From DASUPK01 sp963724665 (lineage in GTDB: Bacteria > Actinomycetota > Thermoleophilia > Solirubrobacterales > 70-9), in contig CAVRVH010000009.1 of NCBI GenBank assembly GCA_963724665.1, positions 1 through 64,000 on the forward strand: a stretch of 64,000 nt of DNA. The letters are read 5' to 3'. This document shows, in pieces, positions 18,202-26,633 of the stretch. Below the pieces are notes generated by a model. It was not told where the DNA came from. It did not search any database and saw only the letters and a list, made by a program, of their open reading frames with translations. The position numbers and the translations under genes were made by a program. The number at the start of each line of letters is the position of its first letter. Position 1 is the stretch's first letter.

Positions 18202-18965
18202 ATGCCGAGAAAGAAGAGAGTCAAGGGAGAGAGAGAGACGATCAGCTACAGGGATCTGCAGGTGCTGGATTTCATCTGCAGGTTCGGAGTGGTGAACAGG
18301 ACTGCGGTTCAGTGGTGGGCTGAGCACCGGGAGGTCCGTGACCTTGGATCAGAGAGCGGCGGCTGAGAGAAGCCGGATTGATCTCGGCTCACCCGCCGAT
18401 CGGACGAAGTGGCCCTCTGCTCGCGGTGACCTCACGCGGCCTGCGGCTCGCCGACCGCACGCGAGCTCGGGCCGTCTCGCGTCTCGGTCTGGGCTGCGAA
18501 CCACTCGATCGTCTGCGCCCAGGTCGCCGCCTGGCTCGAGGGCGGCGAGTCCGGCGACGACGGTGCTCTCCGAGCGCGAGATGCTCGCCGAGGAGCGCCA
18601 GCTCGGCGGAGCGCTTCTATTCGGCGAAGCGCAGCTATCCCGATCCCGGCTGGCATCGCCCGGACCTCTACCGCTTCACCCTCCAAGACGGCAAGCCCAG
18701 GAGCACGCGATGAGGTCGAGCTGACCGCGAAGGCGCCGGAGCGACTGGTGAGGATCCTCGAGGCCTGGGAGTCCCACAAGCTCCGCGACCCCGAAGGCCG
18801 TGAGCTGATCCAGCCCAGCGAGCAGACGCCGCACGGGATCATCTACCTGTGCTCCGCCCAAGGTCGTTCCCCATGTCGAGCGAGCGGTGGAGAAGTGCGG
18901 TGCCGGCTGGTGTGTCTCGGTCCAGAAGCTCTGGTTCGACCACTCCCCCTTCGCCCGACCTGAGA
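18202..18965 (+). pseudogene. Replication-relaxation (Replic_Relax) family protein, multiple frameshifts
   Basis: Pieces in several frames read in family order: YRDLQVLDFICRFGVVNRTAVQWW (N-terminal winged helix), ISAHPPIGRSGPLLAVTSRGLRLA, NHSIVCAQVAAWLEGGE, TVLSEREMLAEER, WHRPDLYRF, VELTAKAPERLVRILEAWE and VPHVERAVEKCGAGWCVSV. The winged helix followed by a restriction-endonuclease-like half with an H-R-P-D and a V-E-x-T-x-K pattern is the Replic_Relax layout found on actinobacterial plasmids and ICEs. At least four shifts are needed, more than in any neighbouring gene, so real decay is likely here. Residues corresponding to the first frame end at a stop after about 54 aa. Confidence 0.7.
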
Positions 18966-19105
18966 GCGAGCCTAGCGGCGGGCTTAGGCGACGGACCGTC
19001 AACCCCCGGAGGGGGTCGGGGCGAAGCCCCTTGACGGCCGCGCCGCCGCCGCTACAGTCGCGGCCAGGTCGGGGCGGCATCCGGGCTCAGAGTGAGAATG
19101 GATTT

Positions 19106-20245
19106 GTGGCGCGAGCCAGCGGACAAGTGAGCCTCCGGAAGGGCAAGCGCGGCTCGGTTTGGTACCTGAAATACCGGCGACCTGACGGAAGTCACGGACA
19201 GCAGCGGCTCGGGCCGAACTGGACCGGCCGGGGTCGACCGCTGGCCGGTCACTACACGCGGCGCATGGCCGATGACGCCCTGCAGGAGCTACTGACGGAC
19301 CTGCGCCGCGGCGAGCTGGACGCGCCCGTCTCGACCGGGGCCACGTTCGCCGACGCGAGCGCCGAGTGGCTGCGTCATGCGGCCCAGGAGCGCGCCTGCA
19401 AGGCCTCAACGCTCACCGACTACCGATTGACCGTCCGCAGGCTTGACGAGGTCCTGGGCAGCCTCACGCTGGAGGACATCACCACTGAGACGATCGAGCG
19501 CTGGCGGGATCAATGGATCGCGCGGGAGGCTCCGTCGAACCGGACCGTCCAGAAGTACCTCGTCATCCTCGGCTCGATCTTCCGCCATGCGAAGCGGCGG
19601 TATGGCCTGCGCACGAATCCGATGGACGAGGTCGAGCGGCCTCGCGTTCGCTCAAAGGTCGAGATCGACGTGCTCTCGCCAGCGGAGGTCTGGGCCTTGT
19701 GCGCGCCGCCGGCTCGGAGCAAGACGCGGCGATCTTCCTGACCGCTGCGTTCACCGGACTCCGACAGGGCGAGCTGCTCGCGCTGTGCTGGCGCGACGTC
19801 GACTTCGAGCGGCGGATCGTCCGAGTCCACCGGACCTACAAGAGCGGCAACGGTGTGGACACGCCGAAGTCGGGGCGGGGGAGGGCAGTGCCGATGGCGG
19901 ACGAGGTTGCCCAGGCTTTGGCGCGCCTCGGCGAGCGCGAATACTTCACCGAGGACGATGACCTGGTTTTCCGTGGGCCCCGCGGCCATGTCAACGCCCA
20001 GAAACTCGGCTATCGCTACAAGGCGGCGTTGAAGCGCGCTGGCCTCCGCGAGCTGCGCTTCCACGACATGCGCCACACCTTCGGGACGATCGCGATCAAC
20101 CGCGCCGACATCGTGCAGGTCCAGGCCTGGATGGGCCACGCGGACCTGAAGACGACTCAGCGGTACCTGCACTACAAGGCTCGCGGACAGCGAAGCGGAA
20201 CTGCTCTCTGGTGCGTTCGCCGCTGGACCCGAACTACGAATCTGA
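19106..20245 (+). pseudogene. Tyrosine site-specific integrase, two frameshifts
   Basis: A GTG start gives VARASGQVSLRKGKRGSVWY, an arm-binding AP2-like N-terminal domain, then a SAM-like core-binding domain (FADASAEWLRHA to NPMDEVERP). The frame changes near 19,705 and the catalytic domain follows: TAAFTGLRQGELLAL (Arg I), the RFHDMRHTFGT box (H-x-x-R) and WMGHADLKTTQRYLHY (catalytic Tyr). A second shift after the tyrosine leads to a C-terminal AELLSGAFA stretch. All catalytic residues are kept, so the gene decayed recently or carries base errors. It reads toward attR and matches the tRNA-Glu attachment repeats. Confidence 0.9.
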
Positions 20246-20556
20246 TGGTGGAGTTGCAGATCACCGGAACGAATCGCTCACGCGAAGAGATCGGCGAGGG
20301 TGGAACTGCGTGCAAGCTGCGACAAGCCTCGAGATCGTCTACGCCGAGCACGACGAGCTTGTCACCGGTCGTCGGGCCGAGGACGGTATACTGTGCCAAA
20401 GGTCATTGGCTGCTCTTCGCCGCCGGATAGGCTGAACGTGGAGGCCTCTGGTGGATCGACGGCCTGTTCGGCTTGGCCACCTGGGCTCCTGGTCGGTCTG
20501 ACGATTCAATGACGACGCCATGATGTTGCCGCTCCAGTAGCTCTGATACCGGCCTT
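20246..20556 (+). other. Gene-free stretch inside the element
   Basis: No reading frame here has recognisable protein features. It separates the integrase end from the right arm sites. Confidence 0.5.
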
Positions 20557-20583
20557 GAAACTTTGTCGCGAATTTGTCGCGAA
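20557..20583 (+). repeat. Right arm-type integrase site: tandem 11-bp repeat
   Basis: GAAAC followed by two copies of TTTGTCGCGAA, identical over 27 bp to the unit near the left end, and in the same orientation. It sits 84 bp before the right core. Confidence 0.7.
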
Positions 20584-20667
20584 GTGTGTATTTCTGAGGG
20601 CAACTCAAGGCAACTCAAACCACCTGATCTGTGCCTGGCGGGACTCAGCAGATCTGCTTCGGTGTGC

Positions 20668-20712
20668 TTCTCAGTCCGGAAACCCGGGTTCGAATCCCGG
20701 TAGCGGTGCCTC
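20668..20712 (+). repeat. attR core, 45-bp direct repeat
   Basis: A perfect copy of the tRNA-Glu 3' segment. The bases before it (GGTGTGC) do not continue the tRNA, so this is a partial tRNA copy and marks the right end of the element. Confidence 0.92.
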
Positions 20713-20713
20713 G

Positions 20714-20740
20714 GAAACCCCCCGCTCAGCCGGGGGTTTC
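20714..20740 (+). terminator. Probable original tRNA-Glu terminator, displaced by the insertion
   Basis: GAAACCCCC pairs with GGGGGTTTC around a 9-base loop, immediately after the right core. The position matches where a terminator would follow the tRNA before integration. Confidence 0.65.
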
Positions 20741-21120
20741 GCCGTTTCAGGGGCGCTCGTACGCCATGCCGTGCGCCAGCGAGGCGGAGAGCGAGCGGGC
20801 CGCAGGTCCCCTCGATGCAGGCCGGTGAGGAGGCCGCAAGAGCGGCTGACCCCGAGGCGGTCACCGTCCAGTCAAACCGCCGCATGCAGGGTGCGATGCG
20901 GTGCTCCCTGCCCAACCGCTAGCCGGCCGGCCGTCTCAGGCTGTCGCCCTCAGCTGCTCGGCCGCACCCTTGAGCTTCTCTTCGCGAAGTACGCGAAGTG
21001 GGACTAGCCCTCCACGAGCGCGGCGGGCAAGGTGCCGTTTTGGACGAAAAGCGGCTGTCCCTATGGCCTGGCGGCTTCAGAACCGCCCGCAAATCAAGGA
21101 GGTGAAGAGAGCCGGCTCGG
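20741..21120 (+). other. Gene-free stretch right of the element
   Basis: No supportable gene. It contains one GGACGA-class hairpin at 21,034. A short open end reading LLGRTLELLFAKYAKWD before 21,006 has no start or recognised family. Confidence 0.5.
21034..21055 (+). repeat. Dispersed hairpin repeat, GGACGA loop class (copy 6)
   Basis: GCCGTTTT-GGACGA-AAAGCGGC with one base change in the left stem. It lies downstream of a secreted-protein gene that ends at 21,121. Confidence 0.85.
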
Positions 21121-22290
21121 TCAGCCCCCGGGAACCTTCAGTTTTCGGGTCAGCGCTTTCACGTTGCCCTCCCCGTCCTCCACCGTCAGCTTGACTGCGA
21201 TCCGCTTTCCGGCGAGGCTCTGGCCGATCGGGAAGGCGAGGGTCCGCTTGCCCGGCGCGTAACCCTTGGTGCGGCGCTTGGCTCGGGCCTTCTTGCCGCG
21301 CCGCACCACGCCGCTCACTGCGACGTACTCCCGGGCCTTGACCCGCGCCTTCAGGAGAGCCTTGGAGCCGCTGAGGTCGAAATGGGTGGAGGCGAGCGAC
21401 GCGGCGACGGAGGAGTCGACCTTCTCGTCGGGACGGAGCTCGTAGAACCCCTGAGGCGGATTGGCATTAACGACCCTCCCCGGCTCGCAGGTGGCGCGGA
21501 ACGGGGCGAAGCGGGTCGACGGATGCTGGGCCGAGAACCGGTAGACCCCCGCGGGCACCACGGGCCAGACGACACCACCGTCGACGGAGGACGCGGTCCG
21601 CGAGGCGTCCGGGACAACCGACTCATTGAAGTAGACCGGGTTTGGCAACGCTGGGCTCGCGCTACCCGTCGCGCCTGCCACTCCGTGGGCTCCGTAGGCG
21701 ACGAAGTCGTTGAAGCTGGCGTCGCGCACGTTCACGGTGCTGAAGGTGGAGACCACCGCGCAGTTGACCAGCTCGTTGTTCGCGTCCCGTGGCGCCGAGA
21801 GGACCAGCGCAAGCAGGTTGTAGGCCGTGTCACTCGGCGTCTGAAAGTTGACTCGCTCCAGGTCCTTGCCCTGACTGACAAAGGTCTGCAGGTAGATCCG
21901 GTGGTGGCCCGCGGAATCGACGTAGGGCGTGAACTTGGTCCCGTCGGGAACCACGAGGTCGTAGCTGCCATCGGGCCCCGTCTGCGCGCTCACGCCCGGG
22001 AGTTCCGCGACCCCTACCGTCGCGCCCGCGATGGGGGTCTGATCGTCGAACGTGTAGACCGTCCCGCGCACGTGGATCGGCGGCAGGCCCGCCTTCTTCT
22101 TCGCCTCGGCGCTGCCGGCGGTCAGACCGACCAAAAGGGTGAGCGCGAGAGCCAGGACCTTGAACGGAGCCAGGCCGGATCGCCAGCGGTTGATCGAGCC
22201 AGCACCGGTCGTGGGCTGAAGTGCATTCTTGCCATCGCATCTCGCTCCGAGCATCAGGGGGACCGTGACCGATTTGCGGTGCCCTCGCAT
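21121..22290 (-). CDS. Secreted protein with carboxypeptidase-regulatory-like beta domain
   Basis: A long N-terminal stretch precedes a signal-like helix (VLALALTLLVGLTAGSAEA). It is followed by HVRGTVYTFDDQTPIAGATVGV and GPDGSYDLVVPDG, a carboxypeptidase-regulatory-like beta-sandwich pattern. The rest (about 270 residues) is beta-rich with two Cys (VNCAVV, ATCEPG) and a basic C-terminal part (KKARAKRRTKGYAPGKR). The second ATG at 22,254 or a later start would give a more usual signal peptide. Function is unknown; a cell-surface or extracellular role is inferred. Confidence 0.6.
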   Translation of the reverse strand: MRGHRKSVTVPLMLGARCDGKNALQPTTGAGSINRWRSGLAPFKVLALALTLLVGLTAGSAEAKKKAGLPPIHVRGTVYTFDDQTPIAGATVGVAELPGVSAQTGPDGSYDLVVPDGTKFTPYVDSAGHHRIYLQTFVSQGKDLERVNFQTPSDTAYNLLALVLSAPRDANNELVNCAVVSTFSTVNVRDASFNDFVAYGAHGVAGATGSASPALPNPVYFNESVVPDASRTASSVDGGVVWPVVPAGVYRFSAQHPSTRFAPFRATCEPGRVVNANPPQGFYELRPDEKVDSSVAASLASTHFDLSGSKALLKARVKAREYVAVSGVVRRGKKARAKRRTKGYAPGKRTLAFPIGQSLAGKRIAVKLTVEDGEGNVKALTRKLKVPGG

Positions 22291-22361
22291 CCGTGCTTAC
22301 CACCGGCGATGACGGGTCCAAGTGGAATACGACGCAGCGCGACCGGCCGGGATCTCCTGGC

Positions 22362-22383
22362 GCCGCTTTGGACGAGAAGCGGC
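22362..22383 (+). repeat. Dispersed hairpin repeat, GGACGA loop class (copy 7)
   Basis: GCCGCTTT-GGACGA-GAAGCGGC, a near-perfect hairpin in the gap upstream of the secreted-protein gene and downstream of the pyruvate kinase. Confidence 0.85.
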
Positions 22384-22526
22384 TATCTCGCAAGCGGCGT
22401 TGGCCCGCGTGGCGGGTCAGCGCGAATTCGAGGGCGGCCGGGGTTAAGGGCAGATCCCGGAGGAAGCTCAGGCTCGAGTCCGGATCCTCGGGCGCTGGGG
22501 GCCGCTCATCCCAAAGCGTCCGGAAC

Positions 22527-24074
22527 TCAGGCCCAGGTGTGCAGCGCGCGCATGCGAGAGGCCTTCTTGAATTGATGCCCCTCCATCCGCGCGAGCAGGT
22601 CATCGAGCAGCCTGATCGCATCGCCAGCGAATGGCCCCTTGTTGAGCATCACGCACTCGGCTCGTTCAGCCATCGCGGCGTCAGTCATCTCCCCCCGGTG
22701 GCGAACGCCTTTCTTGACGAGGTTGTCGAGGACCTGGGTCGCCCAGATCACGGGCACATGGGCCGCCTCGCACACCCAGAGAAGCTCCTCCTGGATCTCC
22801 GCCATCCTGCGGTGTCCCAGCTCGACAGCGAGATCGCCCCTGGCGATCATGATCGCCAGGGGCTGCGCGCCGGCGCCCTGCACGATCAGCTCCGGGAGAT
22901 TCTTGACGGCGAGCCGAGTCTCGATTTTCACCACCAACCCAACCCGACCTGCGCCCCGATCGGCAAGCTCTGCCTGAAGCCGGACGATCTCCTCGGGGCG
23001 CTGGGCGAAGGAATAGCCGACGGCGTCCGCGAGCGGTGCGATCACGTCCAGATCGCTCAGGTCCCTCGGGCTCAGCGGATCGATCCGAAGCTCGGTGTCG
23101 GGGAAGTTGATCCCCTTGTCCGCACGCAGATGCTCGCCCTTTTCCCTCGCCTCCGTCACCCGAAGCAGGAGCCCGTCTTCGTGTCGGCGCTCGACCACTG
23201 CGCCCAGCCGGCCCTCGTTCACGCAAACTCCCGCCCCCTCGGCGAGCTGATCGAGAACCTCGGGGAGCGAGCACTCGAATTGGTCCCTCCACTGCGAGCG
23301 CACCGGGGTGGGCGAGGAAGTCATCAGGATGCGATCGCCACGCTGAACCCTGCGTTCATAGGACAATGTCGTCGACGTCACCCTGGCGCGGGGCCCGACC
23401 AGGTCGAAGCAGATCCGGCAGGGCCTACCGATTTCGCGCGAGGCCCGACGAACGTGCTCGGTCATCTGGGCCCAGGCAGCGCTGTCGTCGTGAGCGCAGT
23501 TGATCCGGGCGACATCCATGCCGTCCGAGACGAGCTCTCGCACCAGCTCGTAGCCGTGCGCGGCCTGTGGGGGCAGCGTGACCATGATCCGGACCGCCCG
23601 ATTCGGCGGACTGGCGCCGAGCACCGCCTCGGTGTGGGCGCTAAGCAACTCGTGTCCGCGAAAGAAGGCTTCGGTGTCAGGCTCCACCGCCGTGCCGCCT
23701 TCCGACTCGACGGCGGCGAGAGCCGCGGCCACTGCATTCAGGGTGGGAAGGACCCGTGCCTCGCAGCGCCCGAGCGAGGAGAGCCCCCATGGCATCAACC
23801 GAACCTGGAGATCCCGAAGATCGTGATGACGCAGCGCCAAGTAGTGAGCGAGGTTCCGCGCGCTCGGGAGAAACTCCTCGCGACGGATTCCCGGCCTCCA
23901 GCGGTCGAAGATCTCGCCGCCCTCCAGCAGAACCTCTCCACGCAGTTCGACGATCTCCCGGTGGAGCCGCCGGGCCCGCGATTCCGCCGACATATCGGGG
24001 CGGATCGCCTTGCCGCCGCGGTCCGGCGCCGACTCGTGGGTCCTACCCACGGCCATCCCCTCGGCGGCGGGCAT
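22527..24074 (-). CDS. Divergent pyruvate-kinase-like protein with N-terminal extension and no C-terminal domain
   Basis: A 515-aa protein. Residues 1-150 form a helical extension that is not part of normal pyruvate kinase. The barrel then shows VRIMVTLPPQAA, DGMDVARINCAHD, ICFDLVGPRARV, a reduced B domain, DKGINFPDTEL, LVVKIETRLAVKNLPELI, IMIARGDLAVELG and VIWATQVLDNLVKKG. The RINCAHD, KIE and ARGDLA motifs hold the phosphoenolpyruvate and metal ligands. It stops right after the barrel, so the C-terminal domain that binds allosteric effectors in ordinary enzymes is absent. Catalysis of PEP plus ADP is plausible but not certain. Confidence 0.75.
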   Translation of the reverse strand: MPAAEGMAVGRTHESAPDRGGKAIRPDMSAESRARRLHREIVELRGEVLLEGGEIFDRWRPGIRREEFLPSARNLAHYLALRHHDLRDLQVRLMPWGLSSLGRCEARVLPTLNAVAAALAAVESEGGTAVEPDTEAFFRGHELLSAHTEAVLGASPPNRAVRIMVTLPPQAAHGYELVRELVSDGMDVARINCAHDDSAAWAQMTEHVRRASREIGRPCRICFDLVGPRARVTSTTLSYERRVQRGDRILMTSSPTPVRSQWRDQFECSLPEVLDQLAEGAGVCVNEGRLGAVVERRHEDGLLLRVTEAREKGEHLRADKGINFPDTELRIDPLSPRDLSDLDVIAPLADAVGYSFAQRPEEIVRLQAELADRGAGRVGLVVKIETRLAVKNLPELIVQGAGAQPLAIMIARGDLAVELGHRRMAEIQEELLWVCEAAHVPVIWATQVLDNLVKKGVRHRGEMTDAAMAERAECVMLNKGPFAGDAIRLLDDLLARMEGHQFKKASRMRALHTWA

Positions 24075-24107
24075 CCGGCCCGCTCTGCGTCATTCTTCTC
24101 GTTCGCG

Positions 24108-24771
24108 TCAGGCGAGCATCATCCATCCCCCCAATCTTGACCGAGTAAAAGCTGTGTAACCCTCGTTTCTTCGCGAGATCGGCCCGGCGCCGAAGCTGCG
24201 CAGGCCCGCGCCCTCGACAGGCGGGAATATGTAGTTCGTGTGGTTAGCCGCGGTATGCGCGCAGATCGCGTATGCCCGGTCGGACCAGTTGCCAGGACTG
24301 CCGATGGCCACCCCGTTCACCCGCCAGCCGGTCGGGACGCCGCTGGTGGGCTGAGTGTCGCCGCCGACGACCGGGCCACTGGTGCGCAGCGCGACGGTGT
24401 CGGTGGCTGTGCTGACGAACACCTGCCCGCCGCCGGCGATCGCCACCTCGCCCGAGGGACAGTTCGCCGTCACAGCCTTCGGGTTGGTGGCCATGTCGAA
24501 TGCGCTGTCGGCCGCCACGAGATGCACTCCCGAGAGGCCGGGAGACCCCTGCAGGCCCTGCGGCAGCTGATTCGCCGCGAAGTCGACCGACTGCAGGCTG
24601 TGATCCAGGACCGCCTTCGAGGTGACCGCGCCCGTCTTGAGCTGCTTCTCCCCGACGCTCTTGGCCGGGAGTTGAGCAGCCGCGTAGGCGGTGCCTCCGA
24701 GCGCGACGAACAGGGCCAGCAGAGCGACGTGATGGCGCCGTACGTCTCCAGAGTGACGTCTCCATCTTGCA
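24108..24771 (-). pseudogene. Exported protein of the LALFVALGGTAYA type, one N-terminal frameshift
   Basis: From about 24,730 downward the minus strand reads RRHHVALLALFVALGGTAYAA, then LPAKSVGEKQLKTGAVTSKAV and a C-terminal domain with NCPSGEVAIAGGG, CAHTAAN and several Ser/Thr-rich strands. This signal sequence plus the L-P-x-x-S-V-G-x-x-Q-L-K repeat is common in secreted proteins of Thermoleophilia. No start codon lies in this frame before a TAG, while METSLWRR begins in the next frame, so one base is lost or gained near 24,745. It lies 34 bp upstream of the pyruvate kinase and may share its transcript. Function unknown. Confidence 0.65.
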
Positions 24772-25196
24772 TTCTCCTATCGGGTCGAGGCTGCCCTTGC
24801 AGGCTGAGCGTGGCACAGGCAAATAAACCGTTCGACTGCTGCTTTGGACGAGAAGCGGTGCGCCTCTCGTGCGCCAGTCGGCTGCTCCCTCGAGCGGTTC
24901 TCTGCGGTCGGACCCGACGCCCGCTTCCGTAACCCCGGTGCCTCGAGAGGGGCAGGGATGGCCCGCAATGGGTCGAAATCGAGGCAATTAAGCAGCCGTT
25001 AACACCTCGGAAAGTACGGCCAATTACCTATTCGGCGCCTGGGGTCCTAGATAGGATCGCCTGTGGAGCTGCAGGATTGCGGCAGGAGAGAACGCTGCTG
25101 GGAAGCAGGTGAGGAGCTGCTGGAGGATGGGACCGTCATAGGGACCCAAACGAGCGCTCATGGCTCGCAACCGGCCTGCCCCTGGGTAGGAAGGCC
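24772..25196 (+). other. Intergenic region ahead of the mce operon
   Basis: No gene. It is divergent from the gene at 24,771 and should hold the mce operon promoter. An A/T-rich patch (CAATTAAGCAGCCGTTAAC) lies near 24,985. The strong AGGAAGG ribosome site at about 25,187 supports the GTG start of the first mce gene. One GGACGA-class hairpin is present. Confidence 0.5.
24838..24859 (+). repeat. Dispersed hairpin repeat, GGACGA loop class (copy 8)
   Basis: GCTGCTTT-GGACGA-GAAGCGGT with a mismatch near the base. It lies in the divergent region before the mce operon. Confidence 0.8.
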
Positions 25197-26633
25197 GTGA
25201 GTCCCGGGCAAGGGTCTGCATCACCGCAAAGTGCGCGCGTCCGGGGGGGCGGCGGTTTCGCGCGCCTGGCGGCCATCGGCGCGCTCGTGCTGGTCGCGAT
25301 CGCGATCCTCGTCCTGCTGCTGTCGGGCGGAGGGAACTCCAACCACTACCGGCTGCTGTTCGAGACCGGCGGCCAGCTGGTCAAGGGCAACCAGGTTCTG
25401 ATCGGCGGCACCCCGGTCGGCAGCGTCGACGACGTCAAGCTGAACGACAACGGCCAGGCCCAGGTCGACATCTCGGTTGACAGGCCGATGCACGAGGGGA
25501 CCTCGGCGATCATCCGCGCGACCTCCCTCTCGGGGATCGCTAACCGCTACGTCTCGCTCGAGCCCGGACCGGACAACAACCCCGAGCTCGCCGGCAACGC
25601 GGTCATCTCCGAAGTCGATACGACCGCCCCGGTCGACCTCGACCAGCTCTTCAACACCCTCCGGGGCCCGGAGCGGCAGGCGCTGAGGAACGTCATCCAG
25701 GGGTCCGCCACGGTCTATGCCGGCAAGGGACCCCAGGCGAACCAGACCTACAAGTACCTGAGCCCCTCCCTGGTCGCCACCGACCGCCTGCTTCAGGAGC
25801 TCGACCGGGACGAGGGCACCCTCACCAACTTCATCGTCAACGGCGCCAGCGTCGTCTCATCGGTGGCGGAGCGCCGCACCGACCTCTCCGCCCTGACGCA
25901 GAACGCCAACGTGGCGCTCGGAGCGATCGCGAATGAGAACCGCTCCTTCGACCAGGCCCTGGTCGCCCTGCCGGGCACGCTCCGCCAGGCCAACACGACG
26001 TTCCACAACCTGCGGCCCGCCCTCGACGACCTGACCCCGCTGATCAACGCGACCAGGACGAGCACCAAGAACCTGGCTCCGTTCCTCCGCCAGCTCAATC
26101 CGGTGCTGACCCGCTCGGTCCCCGTCTTCAGGGACCTGAACCGAGCGGTCAATCTGAAGGGCAAGTCGAACGACCTGGCCGATGCGACCGGATACCTCAC
26201 GGCGCTCCAGAAGCGGGCGGCCGACGCGGTGCCCATCACCGTCAAGGCCATGCAGGACTCCGAGCCGATCCTTGGCTTCCTTCGCCCATACACACCGGAC
26301 CTGACCTCGGGGATTGCCCACCTCAACCAGACCGCCGGCTACTACGACGCCAACGGCCACTACGTCCGAGTCCAGCCGGCGGGCATTGGCGCCTTCGAGC
26401 CGACGACCCCTCTGACCGCTGCGAACTCCGCCACACCTTTCGCCGACTACGGCGCCTTCGGTGGGCCCAACTACAACCTGTTCAAGCGCTGCCCGGGCGG
26501 CTCGTCCGCGCCGCTCGCGGGCAGCAACCCCTTCGCCTCGCCGCCCTTCCTTGGCCCGCCGAACGGAACTGTCACGGGCGGAGCCACGCCACCCGCATCC
26601 TGTGTCCCGACCGACGTGGTGCCGGGGCCATGA
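25197..26633 (+). CDS. MCE family protein (MlaD-like), first of six
   Basis: A 478-aa protein with one N-terminal helix (LAAIGALVLVAIAILVLLL) and an MCE domain at about residues 45-125 (YRLLFETGGQLVKGNQVLIGGTPVGSVDDV). A long helical region follows (about 150-370) and a Pro/Gly-rich tail ends the protein. MCE proteins of six-gene sets assemble as a hexamer whose helical parts form a tunnel for lipids between cell envelope layers. The GTG start has a good AGGAAGG site. It overlaps the next gene by ATGA. Confidence 0.9.
   Translation: MSPGQGSASPQSARVRGGGGFARLAAIGALVLVAIAILVLLLSGGGNSNHYRLLFETGGQLVKGNQVLIGGTPVGSVDDVKLNDNGQAQVDISVDRPMHEGTSAIIRATSLSGIANRYVSLEPGPDNNPELAGNAVISEVDTTAPVDLDQLFNTLRGPERQALRNVIQGSATVYAGKGPQANQTYKYLSPSLVATDRLLQELDRDEGTLTNFIVNGASVVSSVAERRTDLSALTQNANVALGAIANENRSFDQALVALPGTLRQANTTFHNLRPALDDLTPLINATRTSTKNLAPFLRQLNPVLTRSVPVFRDLNRAVNLKGKSNDLADATGYLTALQKRAADAVPITVKAMQDSEPILGFLRPYTPDLTSGIAHLNQTAGYYDANGHYVRVQPAGIGAFEPTTPLTAANSATPFADYGAFGGPNYNLFKRCPGGSSAPLAGSNPFASPPFLGPPNGTVTGGATPPASCVPTDVVPGP

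Larger units (their letters stand above)
14890..20712 (+). mobile_element. Integrative element inserted in the 3' end of tRNA-Glu
   Basis: A 45-bp sequence from the anticodon loop through CCTC just past the tRNA end is repeated perfectly 5.8 kb away. Between the copies lie a tyrosine integrase next to the right copy, a replication-relaxation-type gene, matching arm-type repeats inside each end, and three cargo genes (ABM-domain protein, a small protein, a membrane glycosyltransferase). The native tRNA-Glu terminator appears to have been displaced to the right of the right copy. No relaxase, FtsK-like or conjugation gene is seen. Both element genes are frameshifted, so the element is probably immobile unless these are base errors. 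Confidence 0.88.

Noticed and set aside
14890..20712. Complete prophage or conjugative element
   Set aside because: No phage structural, FtsK/TraB-like or relaxase genes are present; only an integrase and a Replic_Relax-type remnant are seen.
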